From: Bacteroidales bacterium | GTDB lineage: Bacteria; Bacteroidota; Bacteroidia; Bacteroidales; F082 | Assembly (NCBI GenBank): GCA_024709145.1 | Contig: JANJXG010000095.1 | Span: forward strand, 1-54,779 | DNA: 54,779 nt | Direction: 5' to 3' | Part shown: positions 25,102-33,644 of the stretch, piece after piece | Layout: each line of letters opens with the position of its first letter | How positions within the stretch are numbered: position 1 is the first letter of the stretch | Position numbers and translations under genes: made by a program | Notes under the pieces: model-generated | Database searches by the model: none | The model's input: the letters and a program-made list of their open reading frames with translations, nothing else | What the model was told of the DNA's origin: nothing

Positions 25102-25866
25102 ATGAATTATCAGGTAAATAGCTTCAAACAGGAAAAGAATCCGGAACCAAATCCATTCGAGCCGGCCAAAAAAACCGGAGGAAAAAGGGTAGCTGTGGCC
25201 AGAATGATTATCATATTCAGCGCCTTGCTTTTATCGTTTTTCCTTACTTCTTTCGTGTTAAAAAACCAGCTGAAGTATCAGGAAAAGGCGCTATCTTATT
25301 TTCATTCCAACGATCATGAACTTTCTTTTGGCCGCATTGCTGCCAATGCACCTAAAAAAACTCAATCTGTATTGAGTAAAGAAATTGAATCGACTGACAA
25401 AGCCCTCAAAGCATTTCTACCAAAACAAACCTACATTGTTGTGAACACCACTACCAACAATTTCAGGCTTTATGATGCAGACAGCAAACCCTTGCGAGAG
25501 GGCCTTGTTTCGACAGGGAGTTTCACGATTCTTAAAGCTGGCAACAACAAACAATGGATGTTCAAAACCCCGCGTGGACAACTCAAGGTATTGAAAAAAA
25601 CCAAAGATCCCGTTTGGAAGCGCCCTGATTGGGCCTTCATCGAAGAAGGACTTAAAGTGCCTTCTGCCAATCATCCTTCCCGTTTTGAATATGGAACACT
25701 CGGCGACTATTCTATGAGTCTGGGTGATGGTTACCTCATTCACGGAACACTTTACAAACGTTTTCTTGGATTGCCTGTAACGCATGGGTGCATCCGTATG
25801 GGCGATGAAGATCTGGAAGAGGTTTTTAATACCCTGAAAATAGGATCAAAAGTTTACATCTACTAG
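25102..25866 (+). CDS. Second membrane-anchored L,D-transpeptidase
   Basis: 254 aa with a cytoplasmic N-tail, one membrane helix (about residues 35-53, RMIIIFSALLLSFFLTSFVL) and a periplasmic YkuD domain (about 110-254). The active-site motif is HGTLYKRFLGLPVTHGCIRMGDEDL, with His, the conserved THGC cysteine and the following Arg, so activity is expected. It differs from the preceding enzyme in lacking the DUF4398-like region and in having the more usual HGCIRM motif. Starts 3 bp after the first transpeptidase and 11 bp before the next gene: one operon. Confidence 0.92.
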   Translation: MNYQVNSFKQEKNPEPNPFEPAKKTGGKRVAVARMIIIFSALLLSFFLTSFVLKNQLKYQEKALSYFHSNDHELSFGRIAANAPKKTQSVLSKEIESTDKALKAFLPKQTYIVVNTTTNNFRLYDADSKPLREGLVSTGSFTILKAGNNKQWMFKTPRGQLKVLKKTKDPVWKRPDWAFIEEGLKVPSANHPSRFEYGTLGDYSMSLGDGYLIHGTLYKRFLGLPVTHGCIRMGDEDLEEVFNTLKIGSKVYIY

Positions 25867-25877
25867 CCCGAATCATT

Positions 25878-26780
25878 ATGAGTACAAATCATGTGAAGGA
25901 TAGCAAGTCAACTGATACAGCTACACAAAAAAATCCTGTCAGTTGGTTCTTTTCCTGGTTTTTCAGAAGACCGGGTATGCTCATTCTTTTTATCTTTCTA
26001 GCACTGGCACTTCCTGTTCTGGTTTTGATTCAGGCAGTTATCATACCAGCTGCAACCTTTGAACCCATCCCTCAATCAGTTATTAAAGCAAACGGGAATG
26101 ATACAATTTTCCAAAAAATGGTTCAACCTCAGGAGGATCAGCGTGATCTCTATCTTAAAATACTGAATCAGGAGCAAAAGCTTAGTTTCTACCAAAACAG
26201 GTTACTTCTGGCTCGGCAGGATTCTATATATCTGGTGCTCAACCTTCAGGATAGCATGCTCGACATCGAGATAAAAGGCCTCGCGGTGCATCGCTGCAAA
26301 CTTCTGGAAATTGACGCCAGCAAGCGTTTGCAGGTTGCTCAGCATGAAGAACTGCAACAATGGCTTGGACAACCGTTTACCCTGAAAGATGAAATCTCGA
26401 CTATACCCAAAGTTCCAATTTTGGTGGTAGATGCACCAAAAGACACAACTGAAGCAGCCAAATTACCAAAAAAACCGATGGAACCTGAAAAAACAGTGGT
26501 GTATTTCAGTTTGATTTTCGACAAAAACCTTGTCGTTCAGATTCAACAAATAGAGCCTTATCTTCTTGAAGAAGAAGTACTTGTTAAAGAGTATTATGAA
26601 AAAACGGCTGGATTGTACAAACGTAGTCTGATGGATAAAATCCTGTCGCCCATGCCAGAAAACTTACCCGTTTTTATTCATCTCAAAATGAATGAAGGGG
26701 ATGCCAGAACGATTTACCGTTCGATCCCGCATGCCAATTTTGCAAAACTTATTATCAATCCTTTGGACGAAAAAATGTAG
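25878..26780 (+). CDS. Single-pass membrane protein in the L,D-transpeptidase operon, unknown
   Basis: 300 aa. A cytoplasmic N-terminus with tryptophans (WFFSWFFRR) leads to one membrane helix (about residues 34-58) and a periplasmic domain of about 240 residues. DSIYLVLNLQDSMLDIEIKG and the similar strands around VYFSLIFDKNLVVQIQ suggest a beta-rich domain; the C-terminal half has a proline/lysine-rich linker at about 190-210. I do not recognise a family. The 11-bp gap to the transpeptidase gene implies a shared role, perhaps as partner or substrate-presenting protein. Confidence 0.8.
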   Translation: MSTNHVKDSKSTDTATQKNPVSWFFSWFFRRPGMLILFIFLALALPVLVLIQAVIIPAATFEPIPQSVIKANGNDTIFQKMVQPQEDQRDLYLKILNQEQKLSFYQNRLLLARQDSIYLVLNLQDSMLDIEIKGLAVHRCKLLEIDASKRLQVAQHEELQQWLGQPFTLKDEISTIPKVPILVVDAPKDTTEAAKLPKKPMEPEKTVVYFSLIFDKNLVVQIQQIEPYLLEEEVLVKEYYEKTAGLYKRSLMDKILSPMPENLPVFIHLKMNEGDARTIYRSIPHANFAKLIINPLDEKM

Positions 26781-26811
26781 GTTTTAAAAAAGTTCATGCA
26801 TTCCAATCTTC

Positions 26812-26847
26812 TCAGGGTTTTGGACGAAGGCCGGTGAAAAGCCCTGA
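26812..26847 (+). terminator. Weak hairpin after the transpeptidase operon
   Basis: TCAGGG-tttt (26812-26821) can pair with aaaa-g-CCCTGA (26837-26847) around a 15-nt loop. No T-run follows. Position fits the end of the operon, but the structure is weak. Confidence 0.3.
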
Positions 26848-26881
26848 AACTATTCAACTTGCTTTTTTCGATGGATTGAAT

Positions 26882-26889
26882 TAGTTTTG
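26882..26889 (+). promoter_or_regulatory. Promoter -7 element for the esterase gene
   Basis: TAGTTTTG, a TAnnTTTG match 21 bp upstream of the ATG at 26911, giving a short leader. Confidence 0.55.
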
Positions 26890-26910
26890 TCAGACTGATC
26901 AACATAATCC

Positions 26911-27861
26911 ATGAAAAAAGCTATTTTCTCAATTTTATTGTTTTTTACTTTACAAGCTGCAATACAAGTTTACTCACAGACCATGTTACCTGACCCTTGT
27001 TGTGGTAATATTGAAAGACATGCCGATTTTCAATCGGCATTTATTATTCCACGAAACATAGACGTCTGGCTTCCCGATGATTATGACACCACAAAGCGTT
27101 ACTCAGTGGTATACATGCATGATGGGCAAATGCTGTTTGATTCCACCACAACCTGGAACAAGCAGGAATGGGGTGTTGACGAACTGGCCGGGCATCTTAA
27201 CTCCCAACAACTCACGAAACCCTTTCTGGTAGTCGCTATTTGGAATAGCGTTAACAGACATGCTGAATATTTTCCTCAAAAAGCATTTGAGTTGCTCTCC
27301 GCTTACCAGCAAGATTCATTGTTGTCCTTTGGAAAGAGAAATACGGGAAGTCAGGTCTTTTCTGCCAGGGTTCAGTCAGATGACTATTTGCGTTTTCTTG
27401 TAGAAGAGCTGAAACCATTCATTGACAGCCACTATTCCACCCTTCAGGGCCGTGATGACACCTTCATTGTTGGCTCAAGTATGGGTGGGCTGATTTCGAT
27501 GTATGCCATGTGCGAATACCCTGATGTGTTTGGTGGTGCTGCCTGTCTTTCGACACATTGGCCTGGTGTATTCAGCTTGGAAAACAACCCTGTACCTGCC
27601 GCCTTTCTAACCTACTTAAACTCGAATTTACCTGCACCTGATGGGCGAAAATGGTATTTTGACTATGGGACAGAAACGTTGGATGCATTGTATGAACCCA
27701 TTCAAATTCAGGTAGATACGATTTTTTATTCTGCCGGATACCAGCCTGCTGAGTATCTGAGTTTAAAGTTTGCCGGTGCTGATCACTCAGAAAAGGCCTG
27801 GCGGTCACGGCTGAAAAACCCCTTTGTCTTTATCCTGGAAAAAAACAAAAAAACACCATGA
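26911..27861 (+). CDS. Secreted esterase, alpha/beta hydrolase (esterase D/Fes type)
   Basis: 316 aa with a signal peptide ending near residue 22 (VYSQ). The fold matches the putative esterase family (PF00756 type): RNIDVWLPDDYDTTKRYSVVYMHDGQ near the start, the nucleophile elbow GSSMGG in IVGSSMGGLISMYAM, and a late histidine in GADHSEKAW. Relatives hydrolyse acyl esters, ferric-enterobactin or feruloyl groups; the substrate here is not predictable. It is translationally coupled to the next gene (4-bp ATGA overlap). Confidence 0.88.
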   Translation: MKKAIFSILLFFTLQAAIQVYSQTMLPDPCCGNIERHADFQSAFIIPRNIDVWLPDDYDTTKRYSVVYMHDGQMLFDSTTTWNKQEWGVDELAGHLNSQQLTKPFLVVAIWNSVNRHAEYFPQKAFELLSAYQQDSLLSFGKRNTGSQVFSARVQSDDYLRFLVEELKPFIDSHYSTLQGRDDTFIVGSSMGGLISMYAMCEYPDVFGGAACLSTHWPGVFSLENNPVPAAFLTYLNSNLPAPDGRKWYFDYGTETLDALYEPIQIQVDTIFYSAGYQPAEYLSLKFAGADHSEKAWRSRLKNPFVFILEKNKKTP

Positions 27862-29108
27862 AACAGGCGACACAATTTTCTTGCTCAATACTACTGAAGG
27901 CATTTATTTCTACATTTATATTGCTCACCCTTCACACTGTCCGGGCTCAGCAATATGTTAGTGAGCAGGAACCTTCAGGCAATCATGGTTTTTATAACCG
28001 ATGGGCTGTTCGGTTTTCGGGCGGCACAAGTATTTTTTTTGGTGACATTAAACAACAAGCCGTTGTACCTTCCTCAGATCCAAAAAACGAGTGGCGTTTT
28101 GGAGGCTCAATGGGTCTGGAGTATAGAATTAGTCCGGTTTTCAGTTTGCGGGGTCAAACAGTATATGCCGGCATCGCCGGAACAAAGACTAAAAGCGATC
28201 GCAATTTTGAGGGAGAAATGATTGAAGGCTCGTTGGGAATCGGGCTCTATCCTGTCAATATTTTTTCTACTTCCAACGGTCGTTTTGCAGAGTTCTATTT
28301 GATGGCAGGTATCGGACTGCTTCAATTTGATGCAAATCTTTTCAGACTGAGTGATGGACAAACAATTGCCGGAAGTGGCAATGGTAATGGCATGGGAATT
28401 GGCGGTAAAACACTGGAAGCCATTGCTTTTGCCGGTTTCGGGGTCGATTTTCCATTGAATGAAAAATGGATGGTTAGTTTTGAGACCAGCAATAAAGCTG
28501 TATCCAATGACGAAATGGATTTGACAGTATCTCAATCGAAATATGACATTTATAACTTTACAAGCCTGGGGGTAACCTATAGAATTGGTTCAAAAAACTT
28601 TAAAAAACCTCATAAAACGAAAAGCTCTAAATCTATTGCAACAGAAAAGAAGTCCCCCATGAAACCTTCTATACCTGAAGAAATAATTCATTATGAGCCA
28701 CCTACTATTCTCGATACACTGCACCTTGAAGTAAAAGAAGCTGTTATTTCTGAAGTTACAATTCCTGTTGAAACCATTTCTATTCAGGACGAAATCCTTT
28801 TGGACACCCTTGATCAGACAACAAAAACTGTAAATGCGGAAAATATTTCAAGTACCGGATTCAGCGTACAACTATTGGCTTCATCCAAACCATTTCCGTT
28901 AGAAAAGCTGGCTCAAAAAACAGGCCTGAACATGGCTGACATCTCCGAAAGCAGTTTCAACCAGCTGTATATATACACTACTGGCAAATTTGACAAATAC
29001 CAGGATGCCATTGTATTACGCGACAAAATAAGAAAGGAAAACCATACACCCGATGCATTTGTTGTTTTCTTTTCAGATGGTAAAAGGCAAGCAAAGTTTC
29101 CCAAATAA
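27858..29108 (+). CDS. Outer-membrane beta-barrel protein with C-terminal SPOR-like domain
   Basis: 416 aa. A signal peptide (ending VRAQ near residue 31) is followed by an eight-strand-type barrel (about residues 45-250: alternating strands such as RWAVRFSGGTSIFFGDI, WRFGGSMGLEYRISP). A Pro/Lys/Ser-rich linker leads to a C-terminal domain (about 335-416) starting FSVQLLASS and ending DAFVVFFSDGKRQ, like SPOR domains that bind denuded glycan strands. This architecture would join the outer membrane to peptidoglycan. The start overlaps the esterase stop by 4 bp. Confidence 0.78.
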   Translation: MKQATQFSCSILLKAFISTFILLTLHTVRAQQYVSEQEPSGNHGFYNRWAVRFSGGTSIFFGDIKQQAVVPSSDPKNEWRFGGSMGLEYRISPVFSLRGQTVYAGIAGTKTKSDRNFEGEMIEGSLGIGLYPVNIFSTSNGRFAEFYLMAGIGLLQFDANLFRLSDGQTIAGSGNGNGMGIGGKTLEAIAFAGFGVDFPLNEKWMVSFETSNKAVSNDEMDLTVSQSKYDIYNFTSLGVTYRIGSKNFKKPHKTKSSKSIATEKKSPMKPSIPEEIIHYEPPTILDTLHLEVKEAVISEVTIPVETISIQDEILLDTLDQTTKTVNAENISSTGFSVQLLASSKPFPLEKLAQKTGLNMADISESSFNQLYIYTTGKFDKYQDAIVLRDKIRKENHTPDAFVVFFSDGKRQAKFPK

Positions 29109-29147
29109 GATTAGCTGGCTCACATTCTAACTTCAATTTAAAAAACT

Positions 29148-29155
29148 TAACTTTG
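29148..29155 (+). promoter_or_regulatory. Promoter -7 element for a 39-residue protein gene
   Basis: TAACTTTG, an exact TAnnTTTG match 25 bp upstream of the ATG at 29181. Confidence 0.55.
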
Positions 29156-29180
29156 CAAAGTTAAAGCAGAAAAAAATCAA

Positions 29181-29300
29181 ATGCAGAAAAGTGATTTTGA
29201 CTACCAGCCGGAACAAGATGATCTTCCAAAAAACGTCGTTTTCTGGATTATCATTTCAGCAATAGCTGCTGCACTTTATCTTTCGCAAATCCTGGTTTAA
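29181..29300 (+). CDS. 39-residue single-pass membrane protein
   Basis: Small ORF starting MQKSDFDYQPEQDDLPKN, an acidic cytoplasmic-type head, followed by one hydrophobic helix (residues 19-39, VVFWIIISAIAAALYL). A good -7 element lies 25 bp upstream, and the ORF fills the gap between two larger genes. I do not recognise it. The acidic-head-plus-helix layout resembles small regulatory or assembly subunits of membrane complexes, but no function can be given. Confidence 0.65.
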   Translation: MQKSDFDYQPEQDDLPKNVVFWIIISAIAAALYLSQILV

Positions 29301-29313
29301 ACAGGATATTTCT

Positions 29314-31347
29314 TTAATCCCGTTGCTTTATCAATTTGCCTTGGACTAACATGTTACCGTGGTAGAGCTTATAAAAATACACTCCTGCAGGCTGTCGAAG
29401 ACCAGCGTCAGAACACCCGTCCCAAACGATCTTTTCAGTCACTGAGAGTCCGGAAAATCTCCGGTCAGCAACCAACTTGCCCCCTGCATCATACACCTGC
29501 AGCACTGCCGTCGCAGCTGACGTACCCGACAAACCTGCAATACTGAAGGCAACAAAATCTGTGAAAGGGTTTGGTACCGCCTTTACCGAAGGATTAAACA
29601 AAATGGGATCCCCACTGATTAAATCGAAGTTGATTTTCAAAATCACTGCCCGGGAACCAATGGAAGCATGCACAACCACCGAATCGAACACGAAGGTTTG
29701 AGGATTGTAAGATAAAACACCCGGAATAAGCTCCAACGGAACAACAAGCGAGTCCCCGGGTGCCATTTGGATCGGCAATTCAGGCAGCTGAAGCGGGTAT
29801 AAGTGATTGCAAGTGGTTGTCAGGCTATCGATCAGGAATATACCTGACGTATGATTATAAACCACAAACCCGTTGTTATATTCCTGCTGAAAGAGCACTG
29901 TATCAGGGCTGAAAACCAATTGACTTACAGGCAAAGTACCAATTGTAAAACGGTGAGGATCAAGTGCTGCCATATAGGGATGCCGCATACTTCTGCCCGA
30001 AGCATCAGCAGCAGCAAGGAAATAACTTACGGTATCAGATTCTTGATAGTTTTTGATATAGGCCGAAAATATATTGTCAGAGGATTGTTGAAGTGGTGCC
30101 TGCATAAATTCACCCTCATTTAAACGATAAAACAGCCTGAGTGAATCTGTCACGAGTTCTTGACCTGAGTGTGCAATAATTTTGGTTGAAATCTGAATGG
30201 AATCGTACCCGGAGACTTCACCATAAACAGGTCGGTGGTCCATAAATAGCATCCCTACATCTGCGATTTCATGGGTTCGGCAATGCAAAGCATCTGTGTC
30301 GAGCCAACCGCTGTATGGGACAGGAACAATTTCGTAGCCGGGCATTGCTTCGGCATAAACAGCAAGCGCTGCAGCATCATGTTGGCTTCCTGTTTGAGGA
30401 ACAAAAACTTTGTTGTTAAGAATAAGTGAGTTTGTGTAAGGTGTTGCAGGATTACCTCCCGGAGTTAAAACCCTGTAGACCCTGTAAGGATATCCATAAG
30501 CACTTGGGGTTGTTTCAAAATAATCAGCCACAGCTTCGAAATCTGCATAGCGCGGGTCGCTGACCGGAACCCGACCAAGCAATATTTTATCCGGTGCGAG
30601 GTATTTCCCCCAACAATCGACGTGTTTAATATAATCACCCAAAGGATCATTCATTACATCATAACGATTGATTCCAAGATAGTTGAGCATTTTCTCGTTA
30701 ACCTGAGCATTGGTTTGGCTGTTTTCTTCATACACAAGTTCTGTTGAAGCAGCCATACCCAACCCATCGGCCATCATGTTTCCACCTGTGTGCGTCACAT
30801 TCATGCCAAAGAGGTTGATATTAAGATACTGAGCAACCTTTGGTGGCACATTGTTGTCGTTAGGTCTGGGTCTGTTGTAGGGAAAATCAACAATCCCGGG
30901 TTGGTTCTGACCATCAAAAACAAACCATGGACCGTAATCACGCGTCCAATATGAATCAGTGGGAGCAATTAGAAAACTGCAATGAGAGGTATCAACATTG
31001 TTGGCAACATACAGATTTCGCACCGAATTTGCCTGGCTGTTATTAGCCACGAGGGTAACGACTTCGATATCCTCAGCCATTTCCCGAATAAGAGAATAAG
31101 GAATCCCAAAGGTATAGCGAATTAAAACAGCCTGCATGGGCTCAAACTCTGCAACCATCCTCACAGGACCAATTGGTGGAGGTGTTTCAGTAAAATCAAC
31201 ATTGGTTTTTACCGGCAACAACATTTCCTCTTCAGACAAATAATGCAACCTTTTGAAGTCAGGCTTCGGCTGAACTGGTTCCTGACTAAACAACGAAAGC
31301 GAGAAACAGGTAATTGCCGTCGCACATACATAGCGTAAAAAATTCAT
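29314..31347 (-). CDS. T9SS-exported peptidylarginine deiminase-like enzyme (PPAD type)
   Basis: 677 aa. A signal peptide (ending LFSQ, residue 21) precedes an agmatine deiminase/PAD_porph fold (about 60-385). Catalytic residues are visible: D137 in TRDYGP, H242 and D244 in KHVD, and C356 in DALHCRTHE. R159 and R161 (PYNRPRP) correspond, as I recall, to the R152/R154 pair by which P. gingivalis PPAD holds a C-terminal arginine. After an Ig-like region (about 385-590) comes a T9SS sorting domain (PNPFTDF, GVYFYKLY, ending GKLIKQ). It likely citrullinates peptides outside the cell. Minus-strand promoter TACCTTTG is at 31395-31402. It could instead act on free agmatine, less likely given export and the Arg pair. 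Confidence 0.88.
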   Translation of the reverse strand: MNFLRYVCATAITCFSLSLFSQEPVQPKPDFKRLHYLSEEEMLLPVKTNVDFTETPPPIGPVRMVAEFEPMQAVLIRYTFGIPYSLIREMAEDIEVVTLVANNSQANSVRNLYVANNVDTSHCSFLIAPTDSYWTRDYGPWFVFDGQNQPGIVDFPYNRPRPNDNNVPPKVAQYLNINLFGMNVTHTGGNMMADGLGMAASTELVYEENSQTNAQVNEKMLNYLGINRYDVMNDPLGDYIKHVDCWGKYLAPDKILLGRVPVSDPRYADFEAVADYFETTPSAYGYPYRVYRVLTPGGNPATPYTNSLILNNKVFVPQTGSQHDAAALAVYAEAMPGYEIVPVPYSGWLDTDALHCRTHEIADVGMLFMDHRPVYGEVSGYDSIQISTKIIAHSGQELVTDSLRLFYRLNEGEFMQAPLQQSSDNIFSAYIKNYQESDTVSYFLAAADASGRSMRHPYMAALDPHRFTIGTLPVSQLVFSPDTVLFQQEYNNGFVVYNHTSGIFLIDSLTTTCNHLYPLQLPELPIQMAPGDSLVVPLELIPGVLSYNPQTFVFDSVVVHASIGSRAVILKINFDLISGDPILFNPSVKAVPNPFTDFVAFSIAGLSGTSAATAVLQVYDAGGKLVADRRFSGLSVTEKIVWDGCSDAGLRQPAGVYFYKLYHGNMLVQGKLIKQRD

Positions 31348-31394
31348 AAACAGGAATAATTACAGGCATCTTTGCAGCAGCCTTGTTAGGATGG

Positions 31395-31402
31395 CAAAGG
31401 TA
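31395..31402 (-). promoter_or_regulatory. Promoter -7 element for the deiminase gene
   Basis: The minus strand reads TACCTTTG, a TAnnTTTG match 48 bp upstream of the deiminase ATG. It is divergent from the tatA promoter 35 bp away. Confidence 0.55.
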
Positions 31403-31436
31403 AGAAAGCGGTTTTACTCCTGCTTAAAAAATATTG

Positions 31437-31444
31437 TATATTTG
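31437..31444 (+). promoter_or_regulatory. Promoter -7 element for tatA
   Basis: TATATTTG, a TAnnTTTG match 25 bp before the ATG at 31469. Confidence 0.55.
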
Positions 31445-31468
31445 CTCCGTCATAAAAAATGAATCGTC

Positions 31469-31663
31469 ATGTTGAATTCAATCCTACTCGGTGTTATAGG
31501 GCCTGCACAGGTTATTATTATCGTTTTAGTTATACTGCTTCTTTTTGGAGGGAAGAAAATTCCTGAACTGATGCGCGGAATCGGCAAAGGAGTAAAAGAA
31601 TTTAAAGATGGCATCAACGGGGTAGATGAAAAAGACCCCAACCAAAAAGAAAAAAGTAACTAA
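31469..31663 (+). CDS. tatA: Twin-arginine translocase subunit TatA/E
   Basis: 64 aa: a short N-terminal periplasmic stretch, one membrane helix (GPAQVIIIVLVILLLFG), the hinge FGGKKIPELMRGIGKGVKEFK and a charged cytoplasmic tail. TatA forms the pore for folded proteins exported by twin-arginine signals. TatC is not in the window. The gene stands alone between the deiminase and the lytic transglycosylase. Confidence 0.95.
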   Translation: MLNSILLGVIGPAQVIIIVLVILLLFGGKKIPELMRGIGKGVKEFKDGINGVDEKDPNQKEKSN

Positions 31664-31830
31664 TTAATTGATAAATATTTACAAACATTGCTTCCGGTTC
31701 TTACGGAATCCGGCTGTAACGGATGTGATGTTTTTTGAATGTTAATTTATGCTGCAAAACAACAATAGGGTATTATTCACGTTGACACTTATCACCTTTT
31801 GTGCTTGCAACGCAAACTTATTTGAAGCCT

Positions 31831-33561
31831 ATGTTAAAATCTAAATTCCTGACTTTAAGCTTGTTGTTTTTCTTTTCAGCAAGTGTTTTTTCGCAGTCAG
31901 AAGTTGAAGAGCTCCTTCCCGATTCAAATGCCTATTTAGCTGGCGACACCCTTCAGAATGTTTCAGCCGCCTTTTTGGAGGAGCAAAACAATCAAATGTT
32001 TTTTGAAGATTCTCCTATCGTCAGGATGCTCGACAGTTTATATCAGATCAGGTATTTCAACGACAGTCTTCATATTTTCGACTCTGCCATACTCAACCGG
32101 TATGGCTATAGCCCTCAGGAAATACCGGTTTTTCCGGATAGTGTTTATCGTCAGCGCATTGAGCAGTTGAACCGTGAAACCACGATTCCTTTGGTTTACA
32201 ACCAACATGTACTTGACTTCATCAATCTTTATGCTGTGAGAAAACGCGGGCTTTCGAGCAGGATGCTCGGCTTGTCCTACGTTTATTTTCCTATGTTTGA
32301 GGAATTGCTCGACCGCTACAATATCCCACTGGAAATGAAGTATCTGGCTATGGTCGAGTCTGCACTAAACCCCACTGCAGGTTCCCGTATGGGTGCCAAA
32401 GGATTGTGGCAGTTTATGTATGGCACAGGTAAAGTATACAATCTGAAAGTCACCTCACTTGTCGACGATCGGTTTGATCCTTACAAATCTACTGAAGCAG
32501 CTTGTCAGCATATGTTGGATTTGTACGACATTTATGAAGATTGGTTTTTGGTGCTTGCTGCATACAACTCCGGAGCGGGCAATGTGAACAGGGCTATCCG
32601 CCGTGCAGGTGGCGCAAAAGATTACTGGGCCATTTGGCCTTACCTTCCACGTGAAACACGAGGATATGTACCTGCTTTTATAGCAGTGAATTATGTTATG
32701 AATTATGCTTCAGAGCATAACCTTTACCCGGTGCATCCGGGTATGATGATGATGGGAACTGACACTGTTACCGTTAAAGACCTTTTGTCATTTGAACAGC
32801 TTCATGAAATGCTCAAAGTTCCAAAAGAAGATCTGAAGTTTTTCAATCCACAGTTCAAGGCAGGCATTATCCCGGCTACACCCGAAAACCCTTACGTGAT
32901 TCGCATCCCATCGGAATTCGTAGGCGATTATATCAACAACGAACAAAACCTTTACAGTTATAAAACAAAAAAAGGTGTTGAGAGGGAAACCCTTCAGGCT
33001 GAGGTTAAGAAAGTTAGTGACCGAACCACTCACACTGTTAAAAGAGGTGAAAACCTGGGGATGATAGCAAAAAAATACCGGGTTTCGGTAAAACAATTGC
33101 AATCGTGGAACAATATGCGTGGAACAAACCTTCAGGTTGGCCAAAAACTTGTGGTTTTCAGTTCGGGGACTCCGGATAATACACCCAGTGAAACACCAGT
33201 TGCCCGGTCTACTCAATCGGCAACCCACATCGTGAAAAAAGGAGAAACGCTTGGCGCTATTGCTACAAAATATAAATGCAGCGTAACCGACCTGCGTGAA
33301 TGGAACAACTTGAAAAGTTCTAATTTACAGATAGGACAAAAACTCAGAGTTTTCCCTGCCGAACAGGCCACAGTGCAAACAGCCAGCACCAACGGCAATT
33401 CCAAATACATCACATATACGGTTAAAAGCGGTGATACACTTTGGGATATTGCCCGTAAATATGATGGCGTGACAGTGGATCAAATAAAAAAATTGAATAA
33501 CCTGAACAGTAAATCGAAGCTAAAGATAGGTCAAAAGCTGAAAATTGCGGTTGTTTCTTAG
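31831..33561 (+). CDS. Lytic transglycosylase with three LysM domains (MltD-like)
   Basis: 576 aa from the ATG at 31831, which places the signal peptide (ending SVFSQ) at the N-terminus; an in-frame GTG at 31801 adds ten residues. The SLT domain (about residues 125-270) has the catalytic Glu in MVESALNP and GAKGLWQFM, with NRAIRRAGG further on. Three LysM repeats follow, beginning [22 protein letters not shown] and [12 protein letters not shown]. It cuts glycan strands to 1,6-anhydro ends in the periplasm. It may act with the two L,D-transpeptidases and the SPOR-like protein on the same sacculus. No clear -7 element was found. Confidence 0.93.
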   Translation: MLKSKFLTLSLLFFFSASVFSQSEVEELLPDSNAYLAGDTLQNVSAAFLEEQNNQMFFEDSPIVRMLDSLYQIRYFNDSLHIFDSAILNRYGYSPQEIPVFPDSVYRQRIEQLNRETTIPLVYNQHVLDFINLYAVRKRGLSSRMLGLSYVYFPMFEELLDRYNIPLEMKYLAMVESALNPTAGSRMGAKGLWQFMYGTGKVYNLKVTSLVDDRFDPYKSTEAACQHMLDLYDIYEDWFLVLAAYNSGAGNVNRAIRRAGGAKDYWAIWPYLPRETRGYVPAFIAVNYVMNYASEHNLYPVHPGMMMMGTDTVTVKDLLSFEQLHEMLKVPKEDLKFFNPQFKAGIIPATPENPYVIRIPSEFVGDYINNEQNLYSYKTKKGVERETLQAEVKKVSDRTTHTVKRGENLGMIAKKYRVSVKQLQSWNNMRGTNLQVGQKLVVFSSGTPDNTPSETPVARSTQSATHIVKKGETLGAIATKYKCSVTDLREWNNLKSSNLQIGQKLRVFPAEQATVQTASTNGNSKYITYTVKSGDTLWDIARKYDGVTVDQIKKLNNLNSKSKLKIGQKLKIAVVS

Positions 33562-33592
33562 CTCCATTTACAGGTAGCTTCATTCATCTTTC

Positions 33593-33620
33593 TTGACACT
33601 CTTATTACATACTAATTTTG
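33593..33620 (+). promoter_or_regulatory. Promoter of the DUF4837 lipoprotein gene
   Basis: TTGACA starts at 33593; after a 17-bp gap from the TTG comes TAATTTTG (33613-33620), a TAnnTTTG match. It lies 24 bp before the ATG at 33645. Confidence 0.6.
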
Positions 33621-33644
33621 TGTTTTTGACGTTGTCAAACAAAA

